In this document: positions 54,428 to 63,398 of the stretch, in pieces
How the letters are laid out: every line of letters starts with the position of its first letter
Position numbering within the stretch: the stretch's first letter is position 1
NCBI RefSeq assembly: GCF_003951315.1
Contig: NZ_QLJH01000022.1
Location: 1 to 64,000, forward strand
DNA from: Sphingomonas sp. S-NIH.Pt15_0812
GTDB taxonomy: Bacteria > Pseudomonadota > Alphaproteobacteria > Sphingomonadales > Sphingomonadaceae
DNA: 64,000 bases
Direction: 5' to 3'
Notes under the pieces: model-generated
The model's database searches: none
Told to the model about the DNA's origin: nothing
What the model saw: only the letters and a program-made list of their open reading frames with translations
Made by a program: the position numbers and the translations under genes

Positions 54428-55186
54428 TTACCGCATCGCCTTCTTCAGCCGCGCATGGGCCGATGCCTTGATCTGGCAGATGCGCGCCGCGCCGACGCCC
54501 AGCACCAGCCCGATTTCCTCCAGATTCAGTTCCTCGACATAATAGAGCTGGATCACCTGCGCCTCGCGCTCGGGCAAGGCGGTGATCGCGGCGATCAGCC
54601 GGTCGCGCGTCTGCCCGTCCGACAGTTGCGCGAAGGCGTCCGGCCCATCGTCGGCGAACCAGGGCAGGTCGTCGGCATAGACCTCGTCGATCGAATCGAA
54701 CCGCACCGCATCGGCGGTCGCATAGTCGGCGCGCAGCCGCTCGACCGACACGCCGATCCGTGCCGCCACCGCCGCTTCCTCGGGAGGGCGGCCGGTCGGA
54801 TCGGTCAGCGCCGCCACGGCCTGCGCATAGTGCCGCCGCCGCTTCATCGCGCCGCGCGTCGTCGTTGCCTGGCGGCGGAGTTCGTCGATCATCGCGCCGC
54901 GCAGCCGCGTCGCGCAATATTGCCGGAAGCTGACCAGCCCGCGATCCTCGAACGTCGCCGCCGCCTCGACCAGCGCGATCAGACCGACCTGCACCAGATC
55001 CTCGACCTCGACGATCGTCGACATCGATCCGTGCACATGCCAGGCGATGCGGCGGACCAGCGGCAGATGCTCGCGCACCAGCCGGTCGCGGTCGTCGCCC
55101 GGCCGCCGCTTGGGCGCGTAGGTGAGCGGCTGGCCGTCCAGCGCCTGCGCATTCGCGAAGGCCTGGCGCATCGGCTCCGCGCTCAT
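54428..55186 (-). CDS. fliA: Flagellar sigma factor FliA (sigma-28)
   Basis: A 252-residue sigma-70-type factor. Region 2 is present (HLPLVRRIAWHVHG, then LVQVGLIALVEAAATF, and FRQYCATRLRGAMIDELRRQ), region 3 (GRPPEEAAVAARIGVSVERL) and region 4 (LPEREAQVIQLYYVEELNLE and IGLVLGVGAARICQIK). The RGAMIDELR string is the sigma-28 signature. It directs transcription of late flagellar genes. ATG 55186 overlaps the stop of flhA by ATGA, so the two are coupled. The operon, with the transglycosylase gene upstream, is read from the sigma-54 promoter at 58135. Confidence 0.92.
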   Translation of the reverse strand: MSAEPMRQAFANAQALDGQPLTYAPKRRPGDDRDRLVREHLPLVRRIAWHVHGSMSTIVEVEDLVQVGLIALVEAAATFEDRGLVSFRQYCATRLRGAMIDELRRQATTTRGAMKRRRHYAQAVAALTDPTGRPPEEAAVAARIGVSVERLRADYATADAVRFDSIDEVYADDLPWFADDGPDAFAQLSDGQTRDRLIAAITALPEREAQVIQLYYVEELNLEEIGLVLGVGAARICQIKASAHARLKKAMR

Positions 55187-57252
55187 GCCGCCAGCGCCTG
55201 GGGCTGGGGCGCGCCGATGATCGCGACGACCTCGACCGCCTTGTCCTCGGGCACCTCGAAGAAGGACAGGACCGGCGTGTCGGGCAGGCAGGTGCGGATC
55301 AGCTTGCGGATGGCGACGCGGATCGTCGGCTGCACGACCAGCGCGAAGGGCTTGGCCTCGGCGATCAGCGGCTGCGCCGCCTGGGTCAGCGCGTCGACGA
55401 TGCGGCGGCCGAGATCGGGTTCGATGACATGGCGGCGGGATGCGTCGGCGCGCATCGCCTGGCCCAGCAAGGCTTCCAAATGTCCCTCCAGCGTCATGAC
55501 GCGCAGCGGCTCGCGCACGCCGCAGAGCTTCTGGATGATGAGCGGTCCCAGCGCGGGGCGGATCAGCTCGACCAGCTCCTCGGGATCGTTGCTGCGTTGC
55601 GCCGCCGTGGCGATCGCCGAGGCGATGCGGCGGAATTCGCGCAACGAGATGTTCTCGGCGAGCAGGCCCTTCAGCACCTGGGTCAGCGCGGTCAGCGATA
55701 CCGGCTGCGGGCAGAGCGCGGCGACGAGCTGGCCGGCGCGATCCTTCAGCCCGTCGAGCAGCGCCTGCACCTCGTCCGGTCCCAGCAGGTCGGCGGCATG
55801 GCTGCCCAGCACATGGTTGAGGTGCGTCGCCATCACCGTGCCGGGATCGACCACCAGATAGCCCGCGCCCGTCGCCGCATCGGCATCGCCCGATGCGATC
55901 CAGGTGGCGTCCAGGCCGAAGGTGGGGTCCTTGGCGGGCTTGCCCTGGAGCAGGCCGACCGCCTGGCCGGTGTCCAGCGCCAGCATCTCGTCCGGCGACA
56001 CCTGGTCCTCGCCGACGACGACGCCGTTGACCAGGATGCGGTAGTGATAGGGCGACAGGTTGATGTCGTCGCGCACGCGGCATTGCGGCACGACGAAGCC
56101 CAGTTCCTTGGACAGCTGTCGCCGCACGCCGGTGATCCTGCCCATCAGCGGCGCGCCACGCCGTTCGTCGACCAGCGGCACCAGGCCGTAGCCGATGTCG
56201 ATATGCACCTGCATCCCGTCGCTCACCTCGTCCCAGCCGATCCGCGACGGGTCGACGGGGGGGACGGCGGCGGGCATCGGTACGGCGACCGGGCGGCGCT
56301 CGATCTGGCGCAGCTTCCACGCGGCGAAGCCGGCGATGGCGGCGGCGGGCAGCAGCACCAGATGCGGCATCCCCGGCAGCACGCCGAGCAGCGCCAGGAT
56401 CACCGCCACCGGCGTCCAGGTCCGCGCGCTGCCGAACTGCGATCCGATCTGGCCGGCCAGATCCTTGTCCGACGCGACGCGGGTGACGATCGCGGCGGCG
56501 GCGATCGACAGCATCAGCGACGGGAGCTGCGCGACCAGCGCGTCGCCGATCGCCAGCAGGATGTAGTTATGCGCGGCATCGCCGATCGACATGCCGTGGC
56601 TGACCGGGCCCAGGATCAGGCCGCCGACGACGTTCGCCGCCAGGATCATCAGCGCGGCGATCGCGTCGCCCTTCACGAACTTGGACGAACCGTCCATCGA
56701 TCCGTAGAAATCCGCCTCGGTCGCCACCTCGACGCGGCGGGTCTTGGCCTCGTCGGGGGTGATGAGGCCGGCATTGAGGTCGGCGTCGATCGCCATCTGC
56801 TTGCCCGGCAAGGCGTCGAGCGTGAAGCGCGCCGACACTTCGGACACGCGGCCCGCGCCCTTGGTCACCACGATCAGGTTGATGATCATCAGGATCGCGA
56901 AGACGAACAGGCCGACCACATAGTCGCCGCCGATCAGGAAGGTGCCGAACGCCTCGATCACATGGCCGGCTGCGCCCTCGCCCTCATGGCCATGGACCAG
57001 CACGATCCGGGTCGAGGCGACGTTGAGGCCGAGGCGGAACAGCGTCGCGAACAGGAGGACGGTCGGGAAGGCGCTGAAATCGAGGGGCTTCTGGGCGTTG
57101 AGCGCGACCATCAGCACCGCCAAGCTGATCGCGATGTTGGCCACGAAGAAGATGTCGAGCAGCGCCGCCGGGATCGGCACCACCATGACCAGCACGAGCA
57201 GCAGGATGGCGAGCGGCAAGGCGCTGCCGCGTGCGGTGGCGAGCAGCTTCAT
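55183..57252 (-). CDS. flhA: Flagellar export apparatus protein FlhA
   Basis: A 689-residue inner-membrane protein. Eight transmembrane segments lie in about 1-320, with the FHIPEP region: PTVLLFATLFRLGLNVASTR and a later strand with GRVSEVSARFTLDALPGKQM. The cytoplasmic C-terminal domain (about 340-689) has VHIDIGYGLVPLVD and GHLEALLGQAMRADASRRH. Length is normal. FlhA forms the ring at the core of the flagellar type III export gate. It starts one base after the transglycosylase stop and its stop overlaps fliA. Confidence 0.95.
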   Translation of the reverse strand: MKLLATARGSALPLAILLLVLVMVVPIPAALLDIFFVANIAISLAVLMVALNAQKPLDFSAFPTVLLFATLFRLGLNVASTRIVLVHGHEGEGAAGHVIEAFGTFLIGGDYVVGLFVFAILMIINLIVVTKGAGRVSEVSARFTLDALPGKQMAIDADLNAGLITPDEAKTRRVEVATEADFYGSMDGSSKFVKGDAIAALMILAANVVGGLILGPVSHGMSIGDAAHNYILLAIGDALVAQLPSLMLSIAAAAIVTRVASDKDLAGQIGSQFGSARTWTPVAVILALLGVLPGMPHLVLLPAAAIAGFAAWKLRQIERRPVAVPMPAAVPPVDPSRIGWDEVSDGMQVHIDIGYGLVPLVDERRGAPLMGRITGVRRQLSKELGFVVPQCRVRDDINLSPYHYRILVNGVVVGEDQVSPDEMLALDTGQAVGLLQGKPAKDPTFGLDATWIASGDADAATGAGYLVVDPGTVMATHLNHVLGSHAADLLGPDEVQALLDGLKDRAGQLVAALCPQPVSLTALTQVLKGLLAENISLREFRRIASAIATAAQRSNDPEELVELIRPALGPLIIQKLCGVREPLRVMTLEGHLEALLGQAMRADASRRHVIEPDLGRRIVDALTQAAQPLIAEAKPFALVVQPTIRVAIRKLIRTCLPDTPVLSFFEVPEDKAVEVVAIIGAPQPQALAA

Positions 57253-57253
57253 C

Positions 57254-58102
57254 TCAGCCTCCCATCCGGGCGAGCATCATATAGGCGAGGCGCGCATGAT
57301 CGGGCCGGGGCCGGAGCAGGCTGTCGCCAGCCGCCGCCCTCTTGCCGTTCAGCTGTCCCAGCGTCGAACGGGCCCAGGTCAGCGCGCTGTCGGCGGTCTC
57401 GTTCGCGCCGGTGACGACGGTGGTGTCGTCGCCCATCGCCAAGGCCTGCGCGGCGAAGGCGAGATTGGCGCCCCGCGTCTCCCCGACGCTGTCGCCGCCC
57501 GCGCCCAGCTTGTCGGCGAAGCGCTGGTAGATGGCCGATAGCGAGCGCGGCCGGCCGCCATCATCATAGAAGACGCTGCGATTGGTGCGCGCCGCGCCGG
57601 GGAACAGGCTGGCGCCGCTGGCCTGCGGATCGGCCCGCATCGCCGACAGGAACTTGTTCGCGCCACCCAGCCCCAGGAAATGCGCCATGTACAGGTCGGT
57701 GCCGCTGGCGGCGCGGCCCAGATTGCCCTCCAGCGCCGCCTTGTTGTCGGAGGCATGTTCGGCCGCCATCAGGCTGGCGGCGGCGGGGTCGTTGCGCAGC
57801 GCCAGGATCGCTTGACGCGTCGCGCCATCCGCGACGCTGTAGCGCCCGCCCGAGGTGCCGATCGCATCGGCCGCCCAGCCCAGCCCATGTTCGGCGCCAT
57901 GTTTCTTGACCACGGCCAGCCAGCTCGACTCGATGAACTGGTAGAGGCCCGAGGCGGAGGAGGAGCCGGCGCGGGCGGATGCGTTCAGCCCGCTCTCGAC
58001 CTTGGCCTGGCCGAGCAGATAGTCGAAATCGATGCCGGTCGCATTGGCGGCATAGGCGATCGCCTGCTGGATACGGCCGGACTGGACTGGATGGACGCTC
58101 AC
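57254..58102 (-). CDS. Lytic transglycosylase with SLT domain, flagellar operon
   Basis: A 282-residue protein starting at GTG 58102. The SLT catalytic region is at 25-110: YLLGQAKVESGLNASARAGS with Glu36 as the likely acid, then GLYQFIESSWLAVVKKHG. There is no signal peptide; flagellar transglycosylases often rely on other export, and this one is the first gene of the flhA-fliA operon. Its C-terminal part (about 130-280) is helical and unrecognised. It probably opens peptidoglycan for the flagellar rod or export gate. It is 1 base upstream of flhA. Confidence 0.82.
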   Translation of the reverse strand: MSVHPVQSGRIQQAIAYAANATGIDFDYLLGQAKVESGLNASARAGSSSASGLYQFIESSWLAVVKKHGAEHGLGWAADAIGTSGGRYSVADGATRQAILALRNDPAAASLMAAEHASDNKAALEGNLGRAASGTDLYMAHFLGLGGANKFLSAMRADPQASGASLFPGAARTNRSVFYDDGGRPRSLSAIYQRFADKLGAGGDSVGETRGANLAFAAQALAMGDDTTVVTGANETADSALTWARSTLGQLNGKRAAAGDSLLRPRPDHARLAYMMLARMGG

Positions 58103-58134
58103 GTCGAATCGATACCCCTGTTCGGGGTTCGATC

Positions 58135-58150
58135 AGCAAGAGCCGTGCCA
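58135..58150 (-). promoter_or_regulatory. Sigma-54 promoter for the flagellar operon
   Basis: On the minus strand TGGCACGGCTCTTGCT gives TGGCAC, five bases, and TTGCT: an exact match to the -24/-12 consensus TGGCAC-N5-TTGCW. The start codon of the transglycosylase gene lies 32 bases downstream. The flagellar operon is therefore likely RpoN-dependent and needs an enhancer-binding activator, which is not in this window. Confidence 0.85.
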
Positions 58151-58338
58151 GATGTCGGAGATGCCTTGTGCGGGACGCGGCGGCGGGCCGGTCACCGATG
58201 GACAGGCGGCAAGGGCGGCAACGCTTTGCCGGCCTTGCCGGTGAGGCTTCTGGATGGTGCTACCGTTATTTGCGGGGCCTACCACCATCCCGGTGAAAGC
58301 CCGGCCCCTGCCGCCATCCTGTCGGGAAGGCGCGCCCT
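58151..58338. other. Non-coding stretch upstream of the flagellar operon
   Basis: No gene. It should include enhancer-like sites for the sigma-54 activator and the end of the secreted-protein gene. A GC-rich segment with repeated GGCCGGC-like words is present, but no firm site was identified. Confidence 0.35.
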
Positions 58339-58863
58339 TCAGGGTACGCGCCGGTTCTCCGCCGCATTGGCTTCGTTCACCGCCCGCGTCTCGCGCACGC
58401 GCTGCGCGAAACAGCCCGAGCCGCCGCCGGCACCGACGGTCGAGCAGCTACCGATGCTGTTGACGCCGACGCCGTCGCTCAACACGCCCTGCGCGCGCGC
58501 TGCCCAGCTGCGATTTTCCGGCGTGACCTCGAAGTTCCGGACTTCCTTGGGGATGCGGAACTGTTCCTCGGGGCTGCGCCGCTCGCAGACGACGATCTCG
58601 TCGCCCGCCGCGTTGGTCGGGCATTTCTCGTTGCCGTAGAGGATCAGCACGCCGTTCACCGGCGCGCCGCGACCAACACCCGCCTGCGTCGTCACCTTGC
58701 GCGGCCGCTCCAGACCGGGCAGCGCCGCCCGCGGTTCGGCATCCAGCTCGGTCGGGCGGTTGACCGGTCCGCTCGATGCGGACGCCGGCGGCGTCGTCTG
58801 CGCGACCGCCTGCCCCGCCAGCATCAGTCCGGGCGCGAGCAGCGCCAGCATCATGGTCCTCAT
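58339..58863 (-). CDS. Secreted small unknown protein
   Basis: A 174-residue protein from ATG 58863, chosen because a clear signal peptide starts there (MRTMMLALLAPGLMLAGQAV, cut near AQ). The mature part has four cysteines in pairs (GNEKCPTNAAGDEIVVCERR and SIGSCSTVGAGGGSGCFAQR), likely disulfide-bonded. No family function is known to me; such proteins are common in sphingomonads. It lies 11 bases downstream of coq7 on the same strand, so it may be co-transcribed. It is close to dsbB, which is a plausible source of its disulfides. Confidence 0.7.
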   Translation of the reverse strand: MRTMMLALLAPGLMLAGQAVAQTTPPASASSGPVNRPTELDAEPRAALPGLERPRKVTTQAGVGRGAPVNGVLILYGNEKCPTNAAGDEIVVCERRSPEEQFRIPKEVRNFEVTPENRSWAARAQGVLSDGVGVNSIGSCSTVGAGGGSGCFAQRVRETRAVNEANAAENRRVP

Positions 58864-58874
58864 CGCATCCACTC

Positions 58875-59408
58875 CTAAATGCGCTTGGCGGTCGCGATCG
58901 CGACCTTGCACCCCAATCGGATCAGCCCGGACAGGACCGGATAGCCGAAGGTATTCTCCGCTCCCGCCGCCAGGGCATGGTCGCGATGCTCCAATTCCTC
59001 GGCCTGGAACTCGACGATCGCCTCGGACAGTTCGGGGTCCGTGTCGCCCAGTTCGGCGAGCTGCTGCGAATAATGTTTGTCGATCTCGGTCTCGACCGCC
59101 GCAGTGCAGGCCATGGCCGCGTCCGGTCCCAGCGCCGCCGTCGCCGCGCCCAGCGCGAAGCCCGCCACCTTCCAGATCGGCTGGAGCAGAGTCGGGCGCA
59201 CGCCGCGCTCGACGATCATCCGGTCGAAAAAGGCGCGGTGCCGCTCCTCCTGCGCCGCCATATGGTGGATCGCGCGCGCGGCGGGATGCCGGTCGCCCAG
59301 CACCGCCAGCTGCCCGGCATAGATGCGGATCGCACCGAACTCCCCGGCCTGATCCACCCGGATCATCGCCTCGGTCGCCTCGTGTCGGTCACCCGGTTTC
59401 CAGCTCAT
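58875..59408 (-). CDS. coq7: Demethoxyubiquinone hydroxylase COQ7
   Basis: A 177-residue protein. Diiron ligands are visible: MIRVDQAGEFGAIRIYAGQL, then AAQEERHRAFFDRM, and AVETEIDKHYSQQ followed by EFQAEELEHRDHAL. This is the COQ7/CLK-1 family, which hydroxylates demethoxyubiquinone in the last steps of ubiquinone synthesis. ATG 59408 was chosen over longer upstream starts because it precedes the conserved domain directly and overlaps the dsbB stop by ATGA. Confidence 0.93.
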   Translation of the reverse strand: MSWKPGDRHEATEAMIRVDQAGEFGAIRIYAGQLAVLGDRHPAARAIHHMAAQEERHRAFFDRMIVERGVRPTLLQPIWKVAGFALGAATAALGPDAAMACTAAVETEIDKHYSQQLAELGDTDPELSEAIVEFQAEELEHRDHALAAGAENTFGYPVLSGLIRLGCKVAIATAKRI

Positions 59409-59893
59409 CGCGCTCTCCTCACGAGGCTCAAGATGGTGATCGCACCGCCCAACGAGAAGATGGCGTTGAAGCCGGCCAGGGAAATGCCGAACAGGGTCCA
59501 TTGCGCCTGGTCGCAGCGCACCATCGGCGCCTTCATGATCGCCGCCAGCCGGTCCGCGGCGCTACCGCCGCTGGCACTGACGGTCGAGGTGCAGGCGGTG
59601 AAGCCCTGCCACCAATGATATTCGACACCGGCATGAGCGACGCCGATCAGGCCCGACAGCATGATCGCCAGCGCCGCCAGCACCACCATCGGTCGCCGCA
59701 GGCTCGGCTGCACCAGCCCGATCCCCGCCAGCACCACCGCGGCATAATGCGGCCAGCGCTGCCAATGGCACATCTCACACGGGTACAGCCCGCCGATCAG
59801 CTGCGATCCCCAGGCCCCGACCAGCAGCGCCGCAGGCAACAGCAATGCGAGCCAGTTCGCCCGGTACCAGCGATGCGCGCTATGTCCGATCAC
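59405..59893 (-). CDS. DsbB-type disulfide bond formation protein
   Basis: A 162-residue inner-membrane protein with four transmembrane segments. The first cysteine pair is CEMC at 39-42, and the second pair is Cys101 and Cys127. This matches DsbB, which reoxidises DsbA and passes electrons to quinone. The gene lies in overlap with ctpA (four bases) and coq7 (four bases). The link to coq7 is sensible, as DsbB needs ubiquinone. Confidence 0.9.
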   Translation of the reverse strand: MIGHSAHRWYRANWLALLLPAALLVGAWGSQLIGGLYPCEMCHWQRWPHYAAVVLAGIGLVQPSLRRPMVVLAALAIMLSGLIGVAHAGVEYHWWQGFTACTSTVSASGGSAADRLAAIMKAPMVRCDQAQWTLFGISLAGFNAIFSLGGAITILSLVRRAR

Positions 59894-61266
59894 TTGGTGC
59901 CCGTCTTCGTAACGGAAGTCTTGCCATCGGCGGCCGGCGGCGTGACGCGGGTGGCGGCGGCGACCTGCGCCGGGCCGCCCAGCCGGGCGATCGTCTTCAG
60001 CGCATATTGCAGCTGGAAATCTTTCACGCCGTCCTTCTTCAGCTGGTCGGCGGTGGCGATGAAGCGGGGATCGTCCTTGGTATCCTCTTCCAGCACCGCA
60101 TTGTCCGCCTTCACCTCGTTGATCAGGTGGCGGCGCAGATCGGCCTCGCGGAACACCGGGCGGACCTTGTAGTCGGGGTCGCTAAGCTGCGGCACCCGGA
60201 TATCGGGCTCGATCCCGCCCTCCTGCACCGAACGGCCGGACGGCGTGTAATAGCGCGCCGTGGTCAGCCGCAGCGCCGTCTCCGGCCCCAGCGGCAGCAG
60301 CGTCTGCACCGATCCCTTGCCGAACGAGCGCTCGCCCATCACCAGCGCGCGGTGATGATCCTGGAGCGCGCCGGCGACGATCTCGGAGGCGGAGGCGGTG
60401 CCGGGGTTGATCAGCACCACCACGGGCAGGCCATGCGCGTCATCGCCGGGCTTGGCGAAATAGCGTTCGATGTCGGCTTTCTCGCGCCCGCGCTGCGACA
60501 CGATCTCGCCATGGTCCAGGAACGCGTCGGACACGGCGATCGCCTGGGTCAGCAGGCCGCCGCCATTGTCGCGCAGGTCGACGACATAGCCCAGCGGGCG
60601 ATGGCCCAGCGCCTTGTCGATCGCCATGATCGCGGCGCGCGTGTCCGCGCCCGTCGCCTCGGAAAAGGTGTTGATGTTGATATAGCCGACATCGCCACGT
60701 ACTTCCCACTTCACCGGCTTCTGCGTGATGACCTCGCGCATCATCGACACTTCGATCGGCTTGGTCGTGCCGGGGCGCACCAGCGTCAGCGCGATCTTGG
60801 TGCCCGGCTTGCCGCGCATCAGGCCGATCGCCTCGTCCAGCGAGTCGCCATAGATCAGCTTGCCGTCGATATGAGTGATGTAGTCGCCGGACTTCACCCC
60901 GGCGCGCGCGGCGGGCGTATCCTCCTGCGGCGCGATCACCTTGACCGCGCCGTCCTCCATCGACACCGTCAGGCCCAGGCCGCCGTAATTGCCGTCTGTC
61001 ATGATCTTCAGGTTCTGGAAATCGAGCGCATCGACATAGCTGCTATGCGGGTCGAGCGAGGTCAGCATCCCCTGGATCGCGCCGTTGATCAGCGTCTTGT
61101 CGTCGACCTTGTCGACATAGTCCGCCTTCACGCGGTTGAACACGTCGATGAACCGCTCGAACTCGCCATAATTGCCCGAATCCGCCGCGGCCATCGCCGC
61201 CGTCGCCAGCGGGATAGCCGATAGCGCGGCCACGATCGCGGTGGCAGTCAGAAGCGAACGACGCAT
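59890..61266 (-). CDS. Carboxy-terminal processing protease CtpA (S41)
   Basis: A 458-residue protein with a signal peptide (MRRSLLTATAIVAALSAIPL). An N-terminal region (about 40-95) is followed by a PDZ domain (GLGLTVSMEDGAVKVIAPQE, then GVKSGDYITHIDG) at about 95-170. The catalytic S41 domain has the serine in NPGTASASEIVAGA (Ser292 or Ser294) and the lysine in SFGKGSVQ (Lys317). It processes or degrades periplasmic proteins. Its stop overlaps the dsbB start by four bases. It is the first gene of the ctpA-dsbB-coq7 chain. Confidence 0.92.
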   Translation of the reverse strand: MRRSLLTATAIVAALSAIPLATAAMAAADSGNYGEFERFIDVFNRVKADYVDKVDDKTLINGAIQGMLTSLDPHSSYVDALDFQNLKIMTDGNYGGLGLTVSMEDGAVKVIAPQEDTPAARAGVKSGDYITHIDGKLIYGDSLDEAIGLMRGKPGTKIALTLVRPGTTKPIEVSMMREVITQKPVKWEVRGDVGYININTFSEATGADTRAAIMAIDKALGHRPLGYVVDLRDNGGGLLTQAIAVSDAFLDHGEIVSQRGREKADIERYFAKPGDDAHGLPVVVLINPGTASASEIVAGALQDHHRALVMGERSFGKGSVQTLLPLGPETALRLTTARYYTPSGRSVQEGGIEPDIRVPQLSDPDYKVRPVFREADLRRHLINEVKADNAVLEEDTKDDPRFIATADQLKKDGVKDFQLQYALKTIARLGGPAQVAAATRVTPPAADGKTSVTKTGTK

Positions 61267-61367
61267 GGAAAACCCCGACCCGGAAACTAGCCCGCCTGTC
61301 TAGCGGATAACGCGCGCGGGAGCAAAGCAGACCGGCGCTGAACCCAGGATGAGCGACGCCGAACGGT

Positions 61368-62558
61368 TCAGCCGGTCAGCGCGGTCATGTCGACCGGCCG
61401 GCCCCGGCGGCGCAGCTCCACCGTGACCCGCGCCGGATCCCCCGCCGCGCCGCCGGTCCGCCCCGCCCGACCGACCGGCTGCCCCGCCGTCACCGTCGCG
61501 CCGGGTTCGACCAGCAGATCCGCCATGCCGGTCAACAGGCTGGTCCAGCCATCGCCATGATCCAGGATCAGGATGCGGCCATAGTCCCGGAACACACGCG
61601 CATAGCGCACCGTGCCGCCCGCCGGCGCGCGCACCCCCGCGCCCGGCCTCACCACGAAGGTCAGGCCCCGCGCCCGCACGCCGGAATCGGACATTTCGCC
61701 AAAACCGGTCACCAATCGTCCCTCGACCGGCAGGCGATAGACGGGTGGTGGTGGCGGCGGCACCACGCTGCCGCTCGCCAGCGGGCGCGGCAGCGGACCG
61801 GGCAGGATCGCCAGTTGCGCCGCCGTCACCTCGCCCTGATCGGCCTCGGTCATCCGGTCGATCGCATCGCGGGCCCGCTCGCCCAACGCCAGCGCGCGAT
61901 CCTCTTCACTCATCGCCCCGCGTCCCAGCACCGCCGCGCGCCGCCGATGCAGCGATTCCAGCGCCGCCAGCGCCACCCGGTCGCGTTGCAGCTTCGCCCG
62001 TCCGTCGCGCAGCGCCACGGCCGCGATGGCGGCATCGCGGCGCAGCCCGCGCACGCGGGCCAGTTCCGCCCGCACGCCCATCGTGCGCGCCCGCACCACC
62101 GGCAGCGTACTGCCCAGGACAGCGCGCAGATGGACCAGATCGTCGACCGATCCCGGCTGCGCCACCGCCGCGATTGCCGGGCGGCTGGCGAGCGCCTGCA
62201 AGCCCGCCAGCAACCGCGCGACCGGCGCCTGCGCCGCCGCCAGCCGGGCGCGCTGCACCGCCAGTCGCCGCTCGATGATCGCCGCGCGCGCACCCGCCGC
62301 CGCCAGTGCGGCTTCCGCCCCGCGCACCCGTTCCGCCAGTGCCTGCTCCTCGATCGCCGCGCGCGTGGCGGCGTCGCGTTCGCGCGCCGCCGCGATCGTC
62401 AATTGCGCCGCCCGCGCACTGGCCGCCGCCGCCGCGCGCCGCGCCTCGGCGAGAATGCGGCGCTGGTCCGGCATCGGCGTCTGCCCCGCCGCCCCGCTCG
62501 CCAGCAGCCAGACGGCGAACAGGCCGACCGCGAGCGACCGCCGCCGTTCAGCCTTCAC
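61368..62558 (-). CDS. EnvC-like murein hydrolase activator with degenerate LytM domain
   Basis: A 396-residue protein with a signal peptide (RRRSLAVGLFAVWLLASGAA) and a long coiled coil (about 30-240, rich in alanine and arginine). The C-terminal M23/LytM fold (about 275-396) has lost its zinc ligands: where active enzymes have H-x-G-x-D the sequence reads GVRARGLTF, and HxH is replaced by ARVTVEL. This fits EnvC and similar activators, which bind amidases but do not cut. It probably activates a septal amidase in the periplasm. The stop is followed after 101 bases by ctpA, on the same strand. Confidence 0.85.
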   Translation of the reverse strand: MKAERRRSLAVGLFAVWLLASGAAGQTPMPDQRRILAEARRAAAAASARAAQLTIAAARERDAATRAAIEEQALAERVRGAEAALAAAGARAAIIERRLAVQRARLAAAQAPVARLLAGLQALASRPAIAAVAQPGSVDDLVHLRAVLGSTLPVVRARTMGVRAELARVRGLRRDAAIAAVALRDGRAKLQRDRVALAALESLHRRRAAVLGRGAMSEEDRALALGERARDAIDRMTEADQGEVTAAQLAILPGPLPRPLASGSVVPPPPPPVYRLPVEGRLVTGFGEMSDSGVRARGLTFVVRPGAGVRAPAGGTVRYARVFRDYGRILILDHGDGWTSLLTGMADLLVEPGATVTAGQPVGRAGRTGGAAGDPARVTVELRRRGRPVDMTALTG

Positions 62559-62970
62559 GATGATAGGGATGGTTGGCCAGGATGCTGGTCGCGCGGAACA
62601 GTTGTTCGGCCAGCATCGCGCGCGCCATCAGGTGCGGCCACGTCGCCCGGCCGAACGACAGCAGCAGGTCCGCCTCCTGCCGGGCGGCATCGTCGAACCC
62701 GTCGGCCGCCCCGATCAAGAAACGCGCCTCGCGTACGCCATCGTCGCGCCACCGGCCCAGCTTCTCGGCAAAGGCCATGGAACCCAGCATCTCGCCCTTC
62801 TCATCCAGCAGGATGCGGCGGCTGTGCGGGACGGTAGCGGGCTCCCGACCGCCCGTATCGGGCAGTTCGGTCACCCGCATCGGCCAAGCGATCCGCTTGG
62901 CGTAACGATCCAGCAGTTCGGCCTCGGGCGACCGCCCGATTCGGCCCCGCGCCACGATATGGAGCAGCAC
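62548..62970 (-). CDS. rlmH: 23S rRNA pseudouridine-1915 N3-methyltransferase RlmH
   Basis: A 140-residue SPOUT enzyme. Its typical strings are LLDRYAKRIAWPMRVTEL, then FLIGAADGFDDAARQEADLL and the end LLSFGRATWPHLMARAMLAE with the knot region, and LFRATSILANHPYHREG. It methylates pseudouridine 1915 in helix 69 of 23S rRNA. The length is normal. Its 3' end overlaps the EnvC-like start by 11 bases, and it starts 12 bases after rsfS. This order is common in alphaproteobacteria. Confidence 0.95.
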   Translation of the reverse strand: MLLHIVARGRIGRSPEAELLDRYAKRIAWPMRVTELPDTGGREPATVPHSRRILLDEKGEMLGSMAFAEKLGRWRDDGVREARFLIGAADGFDDAARQEADLLLSFGRATWPHLMARAMLAEQLFRATSILANHPYHREG

Positions 62971-62982
62971 GGCGGCGGTCCC

Positions 62983-63390
62983 TCAGTGTGCGGAGGGGGA
63001 GTCCGTGCCCGCGGTCGGCGCGGGGGCGTCCCCGAACGACCACATCCGCTCCAGATTGTAGAAGGATCGCACCTCGGGCCGGAACAGATGCACGATCACG
63101 TCGCCGGCATCAATCAGCACCCAGTCGGCGGTCGGCAGGCCCTCGATCCGGGGGCTGCGGCCCATCTCCGCCTTGATCTTCTCGGCCAGCTTGCTGGCCA
63201 TGGAGGCCACCTGCCGCGTCGAGCGGCCGCTGGCGATCACCATGTGATCGGCGATGGTCGACTTGCCGGCGAGCGGAATGGTGACGGTTTCGACCGCCTG
63301 ATCGTCATCGAGCGACTCGAGGATCAGGCGATGAAGCGCCTCCACCTCCTGGGCATCGGTGGAACGGGGCACGGAAGGGGTAGTGGCCAA
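62983..63390 (-). CDS. rsfS: Ribosome silencing factor RsfS
   Basis: A 135-residue protein. The start is TTG 63390, supported by AGGAG six bases upstream and by the family length; no ATG is available closer than the domain. Family strings are AGKSTIADHMVIASGRSTRQ, followed by VASMASKLAEKIKAEMG, and WVLIDAGDVIVHLF with RSFYNLERMW. It binds ribosomal protein L14 and keeps subunits apart during starvation. It sits between nadD and rlmH. Confidence 0.93.
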   Translation of the reverse strand: MATTPSVPRSTDAQEVEALHRLILESLDDDQAVETVTIPLAGKSTIADHMVIASGRSTRQVASMASKLAEKIKAEMGRSPRIEGLPTADWVLIDAGDVIVHLFRPEVRSFYNLERMWSFGDAPAPTAGTDSPSAH

Positions 63391-63398
63391 GGGAGCTC

